DNA of 37,099 nucleotides from Oscillospiraceae bacterium. GTDB lineage: Bacteria > Bacillota > Clostridia > Oscillospirales > Oscillospiraceae. The notes under the pieces were generated by a model. That model did not search any database and was not told the DNA's origin. It saw only the letters and a program-made list of their open reading frames with translations. The first letter of the stretch is position 1; each line of letters begins with the position of its first letter. The stretch lies in contig JAAWQM010000028.1 in assembly GCA_022800525.1 (NCBI GenBank), forward strand, positions 1 to 37,099, read 5' to 3'. The position numbers and the translations under genes were made by a program. Below, in pieces: positions 1-7,300 of the stretch.

Positions 1-44
1 AGATATTCTTTCTCCGCTGCTTCCATTTCAATCCGTTTTCCCAT
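1..44 (-). CDS. 5' end of an unidentified gene, cut by the window edge
   Basis: An ATG at 44-42 is preceded by an AGGGGAG-type ribosome site at about 50-57 and opens a frame that runs off the left edge without a stop. The visible N-terminus reads MGKRIEMEAAEKEY. Fourteen residues are too few to name a family. It lies just downstream of the pseudogene stop at 82 on the same strand and could have shared its transcript. Confidence 0.45.
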   Translation of the reverse strand, partial: MGKRIEMEAAEKEY

Positions 45-81
45 TCTTGCTCCCCTCGCTTTTACTATTTTTCTGTCTGCT

Positions 82-569
82 TTATAGGGAGCATATCAAT
101 TTGTCCACAATATCTACACCATTTACGGCAACAATATCATGGAGTAGATAGGGGGCAAGCTGCTCATAGCCCTCCAGATAGGAGGTCAGATATAGCTTGC
201 TTCCGAAACAAGCGACGGAGACAGGGAAGTACCGATCATAGTGGGGAGCATAGGGATACATCCACGTATGGGCATCCCCCTCGGAGCAGACATAGAAGGG
301 GCCCGAATCCCCTCCCGCAGGGACCCGATATCCTCAATCCAGTCCTGCTCCCGCTGAGAGAGAATCTGGACAGATTCCGGTACGACTTCCGGCCCTGTGC
401 GCTCCGGTTCCGCTGGAGCGGGGGCCGGCTCACTCTGGCCGGCGGCGCTGGACAGAAGGACGCAGAGGAGCATAAGGATGAATAAATTTTGCTTTTCGTG
501 GTGATCTGCCTCCAGGCTAAAACCTGAAAGGAACTGCGGCAGCGCTGATAAAAGCTGCCGCAGCTTCAT
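82..569 (-). pseudogene. Decayed S41-peptidase-like exported protein
   Basis: Two reading frames together make one recognisable protein. The first encodes a hydrophobic export signal (NLFILMLLCVLLSSAAGQ), a Pro/Glu-rich linker and LSQREQDWIEDIGSLREGI. Near 300 coding continues in another frame with PFYVCSEGDAHTWMYPY, then a segment containing FPVSVACFGSKLYL and IVAVNGVDIVDKL, and stops at 82-84. S41-family (C-terminal-processing-peptidase-like) proteins of Clostridia carry a W-x-ED-L start, a GDGHT segment and a V-A-I/V-NG segment in this order, but are around 400 residues. Here about 40 residues seem lost between the first two blocks, and the catalytic half is absent. At about 495-500 a CAC-GAA-AAG run behind GGAGG sits where ATG-AAA would be expected, so the start may be lost too, and the lipobox Cys reads Gln. 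The family call rests on short motifs only. Confidence 0.55.
520..563 (-). terminator. Rho-independent terminator of the 51-codon gene
   Basis: A perfect 10-bp stem (534-543 with 554-563) is followed on the minus strand by TTCCTTTC. It lies 58 bp past the stop of the small gene at 622-777. It also overlaps the apparent N-terminus of the S41-like frame, which argues that the true original start of that gene was further downstream, near 500. Confidence 0.6.
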
Positions 570-621
570 CGCTGAGGAAACGTCAATGGTTAACCCAGCT
601 CAAATCCAAATCCTGAGTACG

Positions 622-777
622 CTATGCAGCCATATTGCGGACTACAGATACCAGTTGATTCGCCACCGCCCTCATCATTGGAATGCCGCAGTATGCAACT
701 GCAGGGGCAATTCCTGGTTCTCCGTTACCTGAATTGATGATCTCAATGGGGATTTCTACAGGATTCATGTTTTCCAT
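622..777 (-). CDS. 51-residue small protein, unknown function
   Basis: The ATG at 777-775 follows a purine-rich AAGGAAGGAAGG ribosome site about 10 nt upstream, and the frame ends in TAG at 622-624, with a terminator 58 bp beyond. The product begins MENMNPVEIPIEIINSGNGE and continues with PGIAPAVAYCGIPMM and a mildly amphipathic tail ending NQLVSVVRNMAA. It has one Cys (residue 30), an acidic N-terminal third and a Gly-rich junction (SGNGEPG) followed by a hydrophobic core. It has no classical signal peptide. That layout resembles a leader-plus-core precursor peptide, but no maturation enzyme is visible in the window, so this is only a suggestion. It could equally be a small regulatory protein. 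Confidence 0.55.
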   Translation of the reverse strand: MENMNPVEIPIEIINSGNGEPGIAPAVAYCGIPMMRAVANQLVSVVRNMAA

Positions 778-924
778 ATGAAGAAAACCTTCCTTCCTTG
801 AATAAGGTTGTGGATCGTCTCTGCCTTACCATTTGCTCCCTTCTGCCTCAGCTTAGCTCTCACACTACTGCAAGAGCTTGGATTTTAAATGTTTTTGTTA
901 GTGATTAGTATGATTTAAGCCATC
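778..924. other. Upstream region of the small gene, no gene seen
   Basis: This AT-richer stretch should hold the promoter of the 51-codon gene. I could not find a convincing -35/-10 pair; an ATTTAAAATC run near 881-890 on the minus strand is the best -10-like sequence. No ORF with a ribosome site was seen. Confidence 0.3.
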
Positions 925-927
925 AAA

Positions 928-962
928 AAAGCTGGAAGGGATTTCCCTTCCAGCTTTTTTCT
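928..962. terminator. Strong bidirectional terminator
   Basis: A perfect 11-bp stem (930-940 with 945-955) has a 4-nt loop, an A-run on its left and a T-run on its right, so it works in either direction. It ends the four-gene operon read on the minus strand, whose last gene stops at 977. Confidence 0.85.
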
Positions 963-976
963 CCCTGTTTGATTTC

Positions 977-2347
977 CTACGCGGAAAGCTTTCCGTTCTC
1001 CACTTCCTTGAACAGCTTCCTGAGCATCAGCAGCGCGGCAGCGGCCAGAATGACCTCGGTGACCGCCTGGGCGTAAGCCAGACCGTACAGCGGGATCAGC
1101 GCGTTCAGAATATACAGCGCGGGGATTTCCATGACAATCTTCCGCAAAATCGCAAACGCGAACGCCCTGCGGCCCATACCGGCGGCCTGGAACACGCCTA
1201 CCGCCATAAAGTCGATGTTCAAAAACGGCAGCGCCAGACACATCCCATGCAGGAACCTCGCCCCGTAGGCGATGATGGTCTCGTTCCTGATGAACAGCCC
1301 AATGAGCTGCGCCGCGCCAAAGTAATAGCATGCCGCTACCGCCACCAGGAACGACACGGAGATCCGCATGGCGAAGGCGATGGCCTCCCGCATCCGTCTG
1401 GCGTTGCCGGAGGCGTAGTTGTAGCCCACCAGCGGCATCACGCCCTGGGACGCACCGAAGGCAATGTTCATCGGCACCATGTTGATTTTCTGGGCGATGC
1501 CCATGGCCGCCACGGCATCCGCGCCGAAGGAGGATGTAAAGTTGTTCAGCACCGTCATCCCGGTCACGTTCAGCAGATTCTGGATGGCCGCGGGGATTCC
1601 CACCGCGCACACGCCGGAGGCAATCCGCCTGTCCCAGGGAAACATACTGGGACGGATGCAGACATAGGTCTTCTTCCCCCTCACCGCCAGCAGCACGAAA
1701 AAATACACACAGGCCGCGCAGTTGGACAGGAACGTGGCCAGCCCCGCGCCCGCCGCGCCCATATCCAGCCCCCAGGGCAGGATAAAGACGGGGTCCAGCA
1801 TGATGTTCAGCAGGCAGCCGCTCATCGTGCCCACGCTGGCATGGAGGGTGGCCCCCTCCGAGCGCACCATGTAGGCCATGACCACGTTGAGGATCGCCGG
1901 GACCGCCCCGCAGGTGACGGTCCAGTGTAGATACGCGCCAGTGGCCTCCGCGGTCCCCGCGTCCGTCCCCAGCAGAACCAAGACCGGGGTTCGCGCCAGG
2001 AGCATGATGACGGTGAACGCCAGACCGCCCGCCACCGCGCCGTAGAACCCGAAGGCCGACACCCGCCGGACGGTATCGTAGTCCTTGCGGCCCAGGGAGC
2101 GGCTCATCAGGCTGGAGCTGCCGACGCCGAAGAGGTTGTTCACAGCGTTGAATGCCAGCAGCACCGGCGCGGCCAGGGTCACGGCGGCGTTCTGAATGGG
2201 GTTGTTCAGCATCCCCACAAAGTAGGTGTCCGCCAGATTGTAAATCACCATCACCAGCGAGCTGATGATTGTGGGGACGCACATGGAGACCACCGCCTTG
2301 GACATGGGGGCCTCCTCAAACAGATACAGCTTCTTTTCGTCTTCCAT
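977..2347 (-). CDS. MATE family multidrug/toxin exporter
   Basis: The 456-residue integral membrane protein has about twelve hydrophobic segments in two homologous halves. MATE features include an N-terminal MSKAVVSMCVPTIISSLVMV helix, NLADTYFVG early in the first half, and the second-half equivalent around GIAQKINMVPMNIAFGASQG. MATE proteins export cationic drugs or metabolites in exchange for Na+ or H+ across the cytoplasmic membrane. The substrate cannot be told from sequence. The ribosome site AAAGGAGA lies about 14 nt before the ATG, which is long. The gene is the last of the operon, 32 nt after the flavodoxin-like gene, so it may export the product of that pathway or simply be co-transcribed. 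Confidence 0.9.
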   Translation of the reverse strand: MEDEKKLYLFEEAPMSKAVVSMCVPTIISSLVMVIYNLADTYFVGMLNNPIQNAAVTLAAPVLLAFNAVNNLFGVGSSSLMSRSLGRKDYDTVRRVSAFGFYGAVAGGLAFTVIMLLARTPVLVLLGTDAGTAEATGAYLHWTVTCGAVPAILNVVMAYMVRSEGATLHASVGTMSGCLLNIMLDPVFILPWGLDMGAAGAGLATFLSNCAACVYFFVLLAVRGKKTYVCIRPSMFPWDRRIASGVCAVGIPAAIQNLLNVTGMTVLNNFTSSFGADAVAAMGIAQKINMVPMNIAFGASQGVMPLVGYNYASGNARRMREAIAFAMRISVSFLVAVAACYYFGAAQLIGLFIRNETIIAYGARFLHGMCLALPFLNIDFMAVGVFQAAGMGRRAFAFAILRKIVMEIPALYILNALIPLYGLAYAQAVTEVILAAAALLMLRKLFKEVENGKLSA

Positions 2348-2379
2348 ATATCGTGGGTATTCTCCTTTTTATGTAGCAA

Positions 2380-3426
2380 TCAGGGGGACGGCGCGACCGC
2401 TCCCATCATCCGCCCGGCGAACGCCAGGCTCCGCTCCGCCACTCCCGGCAGCCTGACCAGGCTGCCTTTCTCGTTGGCGGTCTCCATCATACAGAACCGG
2501 GGCGGCAGATAGAAGCTCTTGTTCATATTCAGCCCGCTGATGAGCTGCCGGGCAATCAGGTCCCCGCCGGAATACCCCGACACAATCAGCCCATAGAGCC
2601 GCTTGTCATAGAACCTGCTCTGCCGGAACAGCGCCGTCAGCCGGTTGATGAACGCCGTCAGGTTGGCCGCCAGCGCGTCGTTGTAGTTGGCGCACAGCAT
2701 CACCAGCGCGCCGCACTCCCGCACAGCCGGGAACACCTCGTCCACCATGGGGCCTCCATAGAAGCACCCGCCCTGCTGGCCGAAGTGCAGGCAGGCGGTA
2801 TAACTGCATCCGATGCAGTCCGCCAGGGTCCCGTTCTGCAGGCACAGTTCCTGGACCGCCACGTCCTCCGGCAGCCCCGCCTTCACCAGCTCCCACAGGG
2901 CCAGCGTGTTGCTGGTAGCCCGCATGGAGGCGTGGAGCGCCAGCACCTTCCGCACCTCCGGCGGGCCGCTCCAGTCCACCAGCCGCTCCAGCAGCTCCGC
3001 CGCCGCCATGCGGAACGCGGTCGGCTCGTCGGTGTCGTTGATCTGGGCCTGGACCCGGAAGTTGCGCAGGCTCCCGGTGGCTTCCACCAGCGGACGTCCC
3101 AGAAACGCGCACCCCGCCAGATTCGCCGCCAGCACCAGATCCCGGGCCACGTCTTTTGTATACAGCTCGCCCTGTCCGGTAACGACCAGTCCCGCCGTGC
3201 AGCCCTCCAGCAGGCCGCCGCCGCGCCGGAGGGCGGAAAGGAGCCTGTAATATTCCGTGCTGCATCCGCCCTCGTCCAGAGCGATGGCGAACACGAGCTT
3301 TTGCCCCTGGAGGCCCGCCAGCCCTCCGCCGGGGTCCAGGAACGAGCCGCCGTCCGGCAGCAAGGGCGCAAGAAATGCCTTCAGCCTCTTGCTGTAAGGC
3401 GGATTGTCAGGCAGAATAATGACCAT
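2380..3426 (-). CDS. Two-domain flavodoxin-like NAD(P)H oxidoreductase
   Basis: The protein has 348 residues. Residues about 160-348 look like the NADPH-dependent FMN reductase/iron-sulfur flavoprotein fold: a strand ending in ALHASMRATSNT (163-174) in the FMN-phosphate loop position, then a Cys cluster C204, C207, C212 and C221 (CIGCSYTACLHFGQQGGC), where related proteins carry a CxxCxxC-type cluster or redox cysteines. Residues 1-155 form a separate alpha/beta domain of uncertain family, including GLVVTGQGELYTKDVARDLV. The ATG follows AAGGAG by 4-5 nt, and this site overlaps the stop of the upstream gene, so the two are translationally coupled. A redox role beside a dehydrogenase-like gene is inferred from context; substrate unknown. 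Confidence 0.7.
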   Translation of the reverse strand: MVIILPDNPPYSKRLKAFLAPLLPDGGSFLDPGGGLAGLQGQKLVFAIALDEGGCSTEYYRLLSALRRGGGLLEGCTAGLVVTGQGELYTKDVARDLVLAANLAGCAFLGRPLVEATGSLRNFRVQAQINDTDEPTAFRMAAAELLERLVDWSGPPEVRKVLALHASMRATSNTLALWELVKAGLPEDVAVQELCLQNGTLADCIGCSYTACLHFGQQGGCFYGGPMVDEVFPAVRECGALVMLCANYNDALAANLTAFINRLTALFRQSRFYDKRLYGLIVSGYSGGDLIARQLISGLNMNKSFYLPPRFCMMETANEKGSLVRLPGVAERSLAFAGRMMGAVAPSP

Positions 3427-3434
3427 ACCGCTCC

Positions 3435-4391
3435 TTACTCCACCTTCTTCAATTCCTCAGTGGTTTCCCTGAGCCGCGCGGTCAGCTCCTCTGGCAGCGC
3501 CAGCCGCTCCACCTCACAGCCACCGGCGGTGAGCCGGTTGCGGATTCCAAAGAACACCCCATCCATGAATACGGACGAGTAGTGCCATTCTCCCCGCAGG
3601 CAGGCCAGCACGCTCAGCGCCCCCGACGACAGCGCGGGAGCCACATAGGGCTTGTACCCCAATTCCCGCATCTGCAAATTGGCGTGCTTGGTCAGCTCCG
3701 CCAACTCTTCGGATAATTTGCCGTCATAATGACTGACAGAATTCGCGATAACCAGCCCCTCGCCGTGGGGCCCGAAGGCCCGGCCGTCCGCCAGATAGGT
3801 CCTGAACCGGGAATCCTTCCCGGCGTAGTACCTGGCCCTTGCGTTCATCACGCCCAGCCCGAACCCGCGCACCTGGTTGACGCTGAGCCACTGGCTCTCC
3901 GACAGTACGGCCCTGCATAGCTGGTCCACCGGGTCACTGACCACGCAGAACATCCCCTGAAAGCCCTTTTCCCGGGCCATGCGGGCGTAGCTAACCGCCA
4001 GGGGCCGGTTCAGCTCATACTGCGCCATGCGCACGTCGCCGCTCTTCACCGCCGTGTCCGGCACGAACCTGGACGCGCAGAACAGGAACACGTCGCAATC
4101 CAGGATGTGAGCGGCGTCCACGATTTCTACATCCGGGAATCCGCCCCCGTCCGGCGCGGCGATCTGGTTCAGCTCGAACTCCCACCGCTGGGGCACGCCC
4201 TCCCGCAGGTCGCAGACGCCCAGTGTGGAGATCACGTCCCCGCCCAGCAGCCGCAGCCCGATGGCCAGCGTGCTCCCCACGTCCCCCAGGGCCAGCAGGT
4301 GGACCCGGTATTTGTCCTTCCGGACCAGAGGACGGTTGGAAAACCGCTCATCCTCAGATATTATAATGCTATTATACGGAAAGTATTCCAT
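3435..4391 (-). CDS. Lactate/malate dehydrogenase-like NAD-binding protein
   Basis: The predicted protein has 318 residues starting at ATG 4391, five nt past the stop of the giant gene. A TTG at 4403 in the same frame is a less likely start. The N-terminal Rossmann fold shows HLLALGDVGSTLAIGLRLLG with an acidic end at GVCDL. Later blocks match the LDH/MDH family: VVSDPVDQLC in the place of VxxNPVD, GFGLGVMNARARYY in the place of GSGTxLDSARFR, and GPHGEGLV in the place of GEHGDS. The active-site His and the Arg of ARAR are kept, but the proton-relay Asp position reads Met (or Asn if shifted by one). It is therefore unlikely to be an ordinary lactate dehydrogenase. It sits between the giant protein and a flavodoxin-like protein. 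Confidence 0.65.
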   Translation of the reverse strand: MEYFPYNSIIISEDERFSNRPLVRKDKYRVHLLALGDVGSTLAIGLRLLGGDVISTLGVCDLREGVPQRWEFELNQIAAPDGGGFPDVEIVDAAHILDCDVFLFCASRFVPDTAVKSGDVRMAQYELNRPLAVSYARMAREKGFQGMFCVVSDPVDQLCRAVLSESQWLSVNQVRGFGLGVMNARARYYAGKDSRFRTYLADGRAFGPHGEGLVIANSVSHYDGKLSEELAELTKHANLQMRELGYKPYVAPALSSGALSVLACLRGEWHYSSVFMDGVFFGIRNRLTAGGCEVERLALPEELTARLRETTEELKKVE

Positions 4392-4395
4392 TTCA

Positions 4396-7300
4396 TCACC
4401 CAATCACGATTTTGAAATTCGCCTGAAGCCGCCGCAGCATCTCAATGTCGTTGTCCAGATAGGTGGACGCGGCGCGGCTGAGGTCATAGGACATGCAGCC
4501 ACCCTTGTCCGGGCACAGGGGCAGGATCACCGCCTCGCTGAGCCTGCTCAGGGTCAGGTTCCTGGCATACAGCGCCCGGTACTCCGTCTCCAGCGTCAGC
4601 AGGATGTCCCTGGCGTTCTCCAGGCAGCACAGGCTCAGATGGTATGTGGACCCGTCGGCGCAGTCCTCGCTGAAGTCCGGGGAGGCGTAGGGGAAAATGC
4701 GGTTCACCGCCGGATGCAGCCCGCCCGCCATAGGCTCGGCCCGCCGCACGGTGTCCCCGCCGATAAAGGGATACAGGGTGGACTCCACGAAGCGCGTGCG
4801 CAGGTTGGGCAGGTAGTACACGCAGTCCACCGGATACCCCAGCTCCTCCATGGTGTCCCTGCCCACGCCGGTGAGATACCCCACCAGCACCTGCCGCACC
4901 GGCGTCCCCGCCTCCTTCAGCAGGGGGGCGATGCGGTGGATGCGCTTGCCGTCGTGGAGCATGTCGTCCACCAGGATGACAGGGCGGCCGAAGGCGTGGA
5001 TGGTTTGCACCTGATCCTCCAGGGGAGAGTAGTAGGGATACGCCTCCACGGAGTAGCTGGAGAGGTCCGGTTCATAGATTTTATCGGTGTGCAGGGTCTT
5101 GGTAACGGTGTTGGGCACCGCCACTCCCCGCATGATCTTTCCGAAGGGCACGCATACACAGTCCCCCAGGACTCTCGGCTCGGTTTGCTCCGGCGGCACG
5201 CCGTTGCAGGCAGTGATGCGCCGCAGCAGCCTCTGATAAATCACCCCTGCGGACATGGACAGCACCAGACAGCCAGGATACAGCTCCGTCAGCGCCCTCT
5301 GTAGCCGCCGGTGGGCCGCCGCCGTGGCGGCCAGCACCCTGGGGTTGGAATTGAAGGGGGCCTTGATGGTGGTGTCCACGTTCCGGGTCAGCACGATGGG
5401 CCGCCGCATGTCCACCACCAGCAGCTCCTGCCCCTCCTGGGACACGGGCGCGTGGACGAAGCCCTGGAGCGTCAGGATCTCCCGCACATAGGGCGCCGGG
5501 GTCTCCGCCGGGCAGAACAGGGCGCAGGCGTACTCCTGCCGCAGGGCCAGCGTCAGCGCCTCGGTCAGCAGCAGCTGGCACAGGTCAAGCTGCGCCGGAC
5601 CCTTCGGAACATAGATGCCGCTGATGACCAGCACCCGCCCGCCGGTCTCCCGCCGGATGAACGCGCTGACCTGGGCGCTGCCCAGCCTGGAAAAGAGCTG
5701 GTGGGAGTCCAGGCACCGGAAGCTGGCGAAGCCCAGGGCTTCCCCGGTTCCGCCCTGCCGCAAAACGCACAGGTGGTCCCCCAGGCGTTTCAGCTCCCTG
5801 AAGAGCTCCCCCGTCCCCGGGTGGCCAGCCAGGACGGTCTGCTCCAGCAGCCCCTCCGTCTCCTCCGTCAGCTCCAGGCAGCGCTGGAACTCCAGCTCGT
5901 CCAGCCGCAGCAGCGGCTTGTCCAGGGGCTCCCGCAGATACAGCCCGTGGCGGTAGATGAACTCCTGGGCCACCGGGTCGATGAGGTTGGACACGTCCCG
6001 GCCCTGGTCGATGGCGTCCCGGATGCTGGTGGAGCTGATCTCCTCCAGGTGAGGCGGCAGCTTCAGCTCGATGACCCTGCCGGCGACGGCGGAGTAATCC
6101 GGGGCCCTCCGTCCCCGTCCCCGCCGGAAGATGATGTGGTCGAAGGTGTGGATGGAGTTCTCCTCCGGCGGCTTGGCGTAGGAGGAGGCCCCCTTGATGA
6201 CGTCGCTGCCCACCACGACAGCCACCTCCCGGCCGGGGAACGCGGCCCGCAGGGCCGCCAGATTGGCGGGGTTGGCGATGTTCACGGGAAAGTCCTCCGG
6301 GAAGACCTGGACGTGGAACTCGTCCGCCACAGACAGGGTCGCCAGCCGGCGCCGGATGCGGTGGGGCTGGGTCTTCTTGGACCAGGAGAACTCGTCGATG
6401 GCCAGCATGACCTCGTAGCCCAGGTCCCGGATGGCCCGCACGATCCCCTTGTGGGACAGGGTGAAGGGGTCGAAGGTGCCGGGGAAGAACGCCACCGGCC
6501 GGTCGGTCTCGTAGTGGAAGCCGCCCCGCAGGATCTCCTGCTCGGTGAGGAAGCGGTACAGCTTCCCCAGCATGGCGGCGCGGTAGTAGAAGGTCAGCTC
6601 GCTGGCGGACTCCTCGTCCAGCAGGGCCAGGATCTTTTTCAGCGTCAGCAGGAAGGCCCGCCGCTTCTCATGGCGGCCCAGGGTCTCGGACCCGAACACA
6701 TGGCGGCCCAGGACGAACAGCGCCTCCTGATGGACCTCCGGCCGGAACCCGGCCAGCCCTTTGAGCAGCATCCCCAGCAGCCGCTCCCGGCGGCGGCGGT
6801 AGGTCTCGTCGTCCTCCGGGAACCGGACGCGGTAGGTATCGTACTCCTCATAAATGACGCCCACGGTGTCCAGCGCGGCGGAGATGACCCGGGCGTTGGG
6901 GGAGCACAGCGACGCCTCCAGCTCGGCCCGGATCTCCTCCAGCTGGGCGGGGGGCAGCCACAGGCAGAACCGCCCCAGGTAGCCGGGGATGTACTTGGCG
7001 AACTCCTGCTGTCCGATCTCCAGCCCCCGGCACAGCTCCACGGCCACCTCGTTGCGCTCCTCGGTGGTCAGCAGAGGCGCGACGGCCAGCAGGGCGCCCC
7101 CCGCCGCGTGGCGGACGGTGACCCGGTCGCTGACCTTCACCAGGTTGGTCAGATGGGTGGCGACATGGAGCAGCCGCCCGCCGCCCGACTGGGCGGACTC
7201 CGTCAGCAGGCGAATGTTGACCTCCTTCAGAATCCAGGGCGTAGCGGTTTTCAGGTTGTCCAGGAAAATTTCGGAGATGGTCTCCTCCGGCAGCGCCAGG

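Noticed and set aside
4392-4403. TTG start at 4403 for the LDH-like gene
   Set aside because: ATG at 4391 is five nucleotides past the upstream stop and suits coupling; the TTG would overlap the giant gene without a clear benefit.
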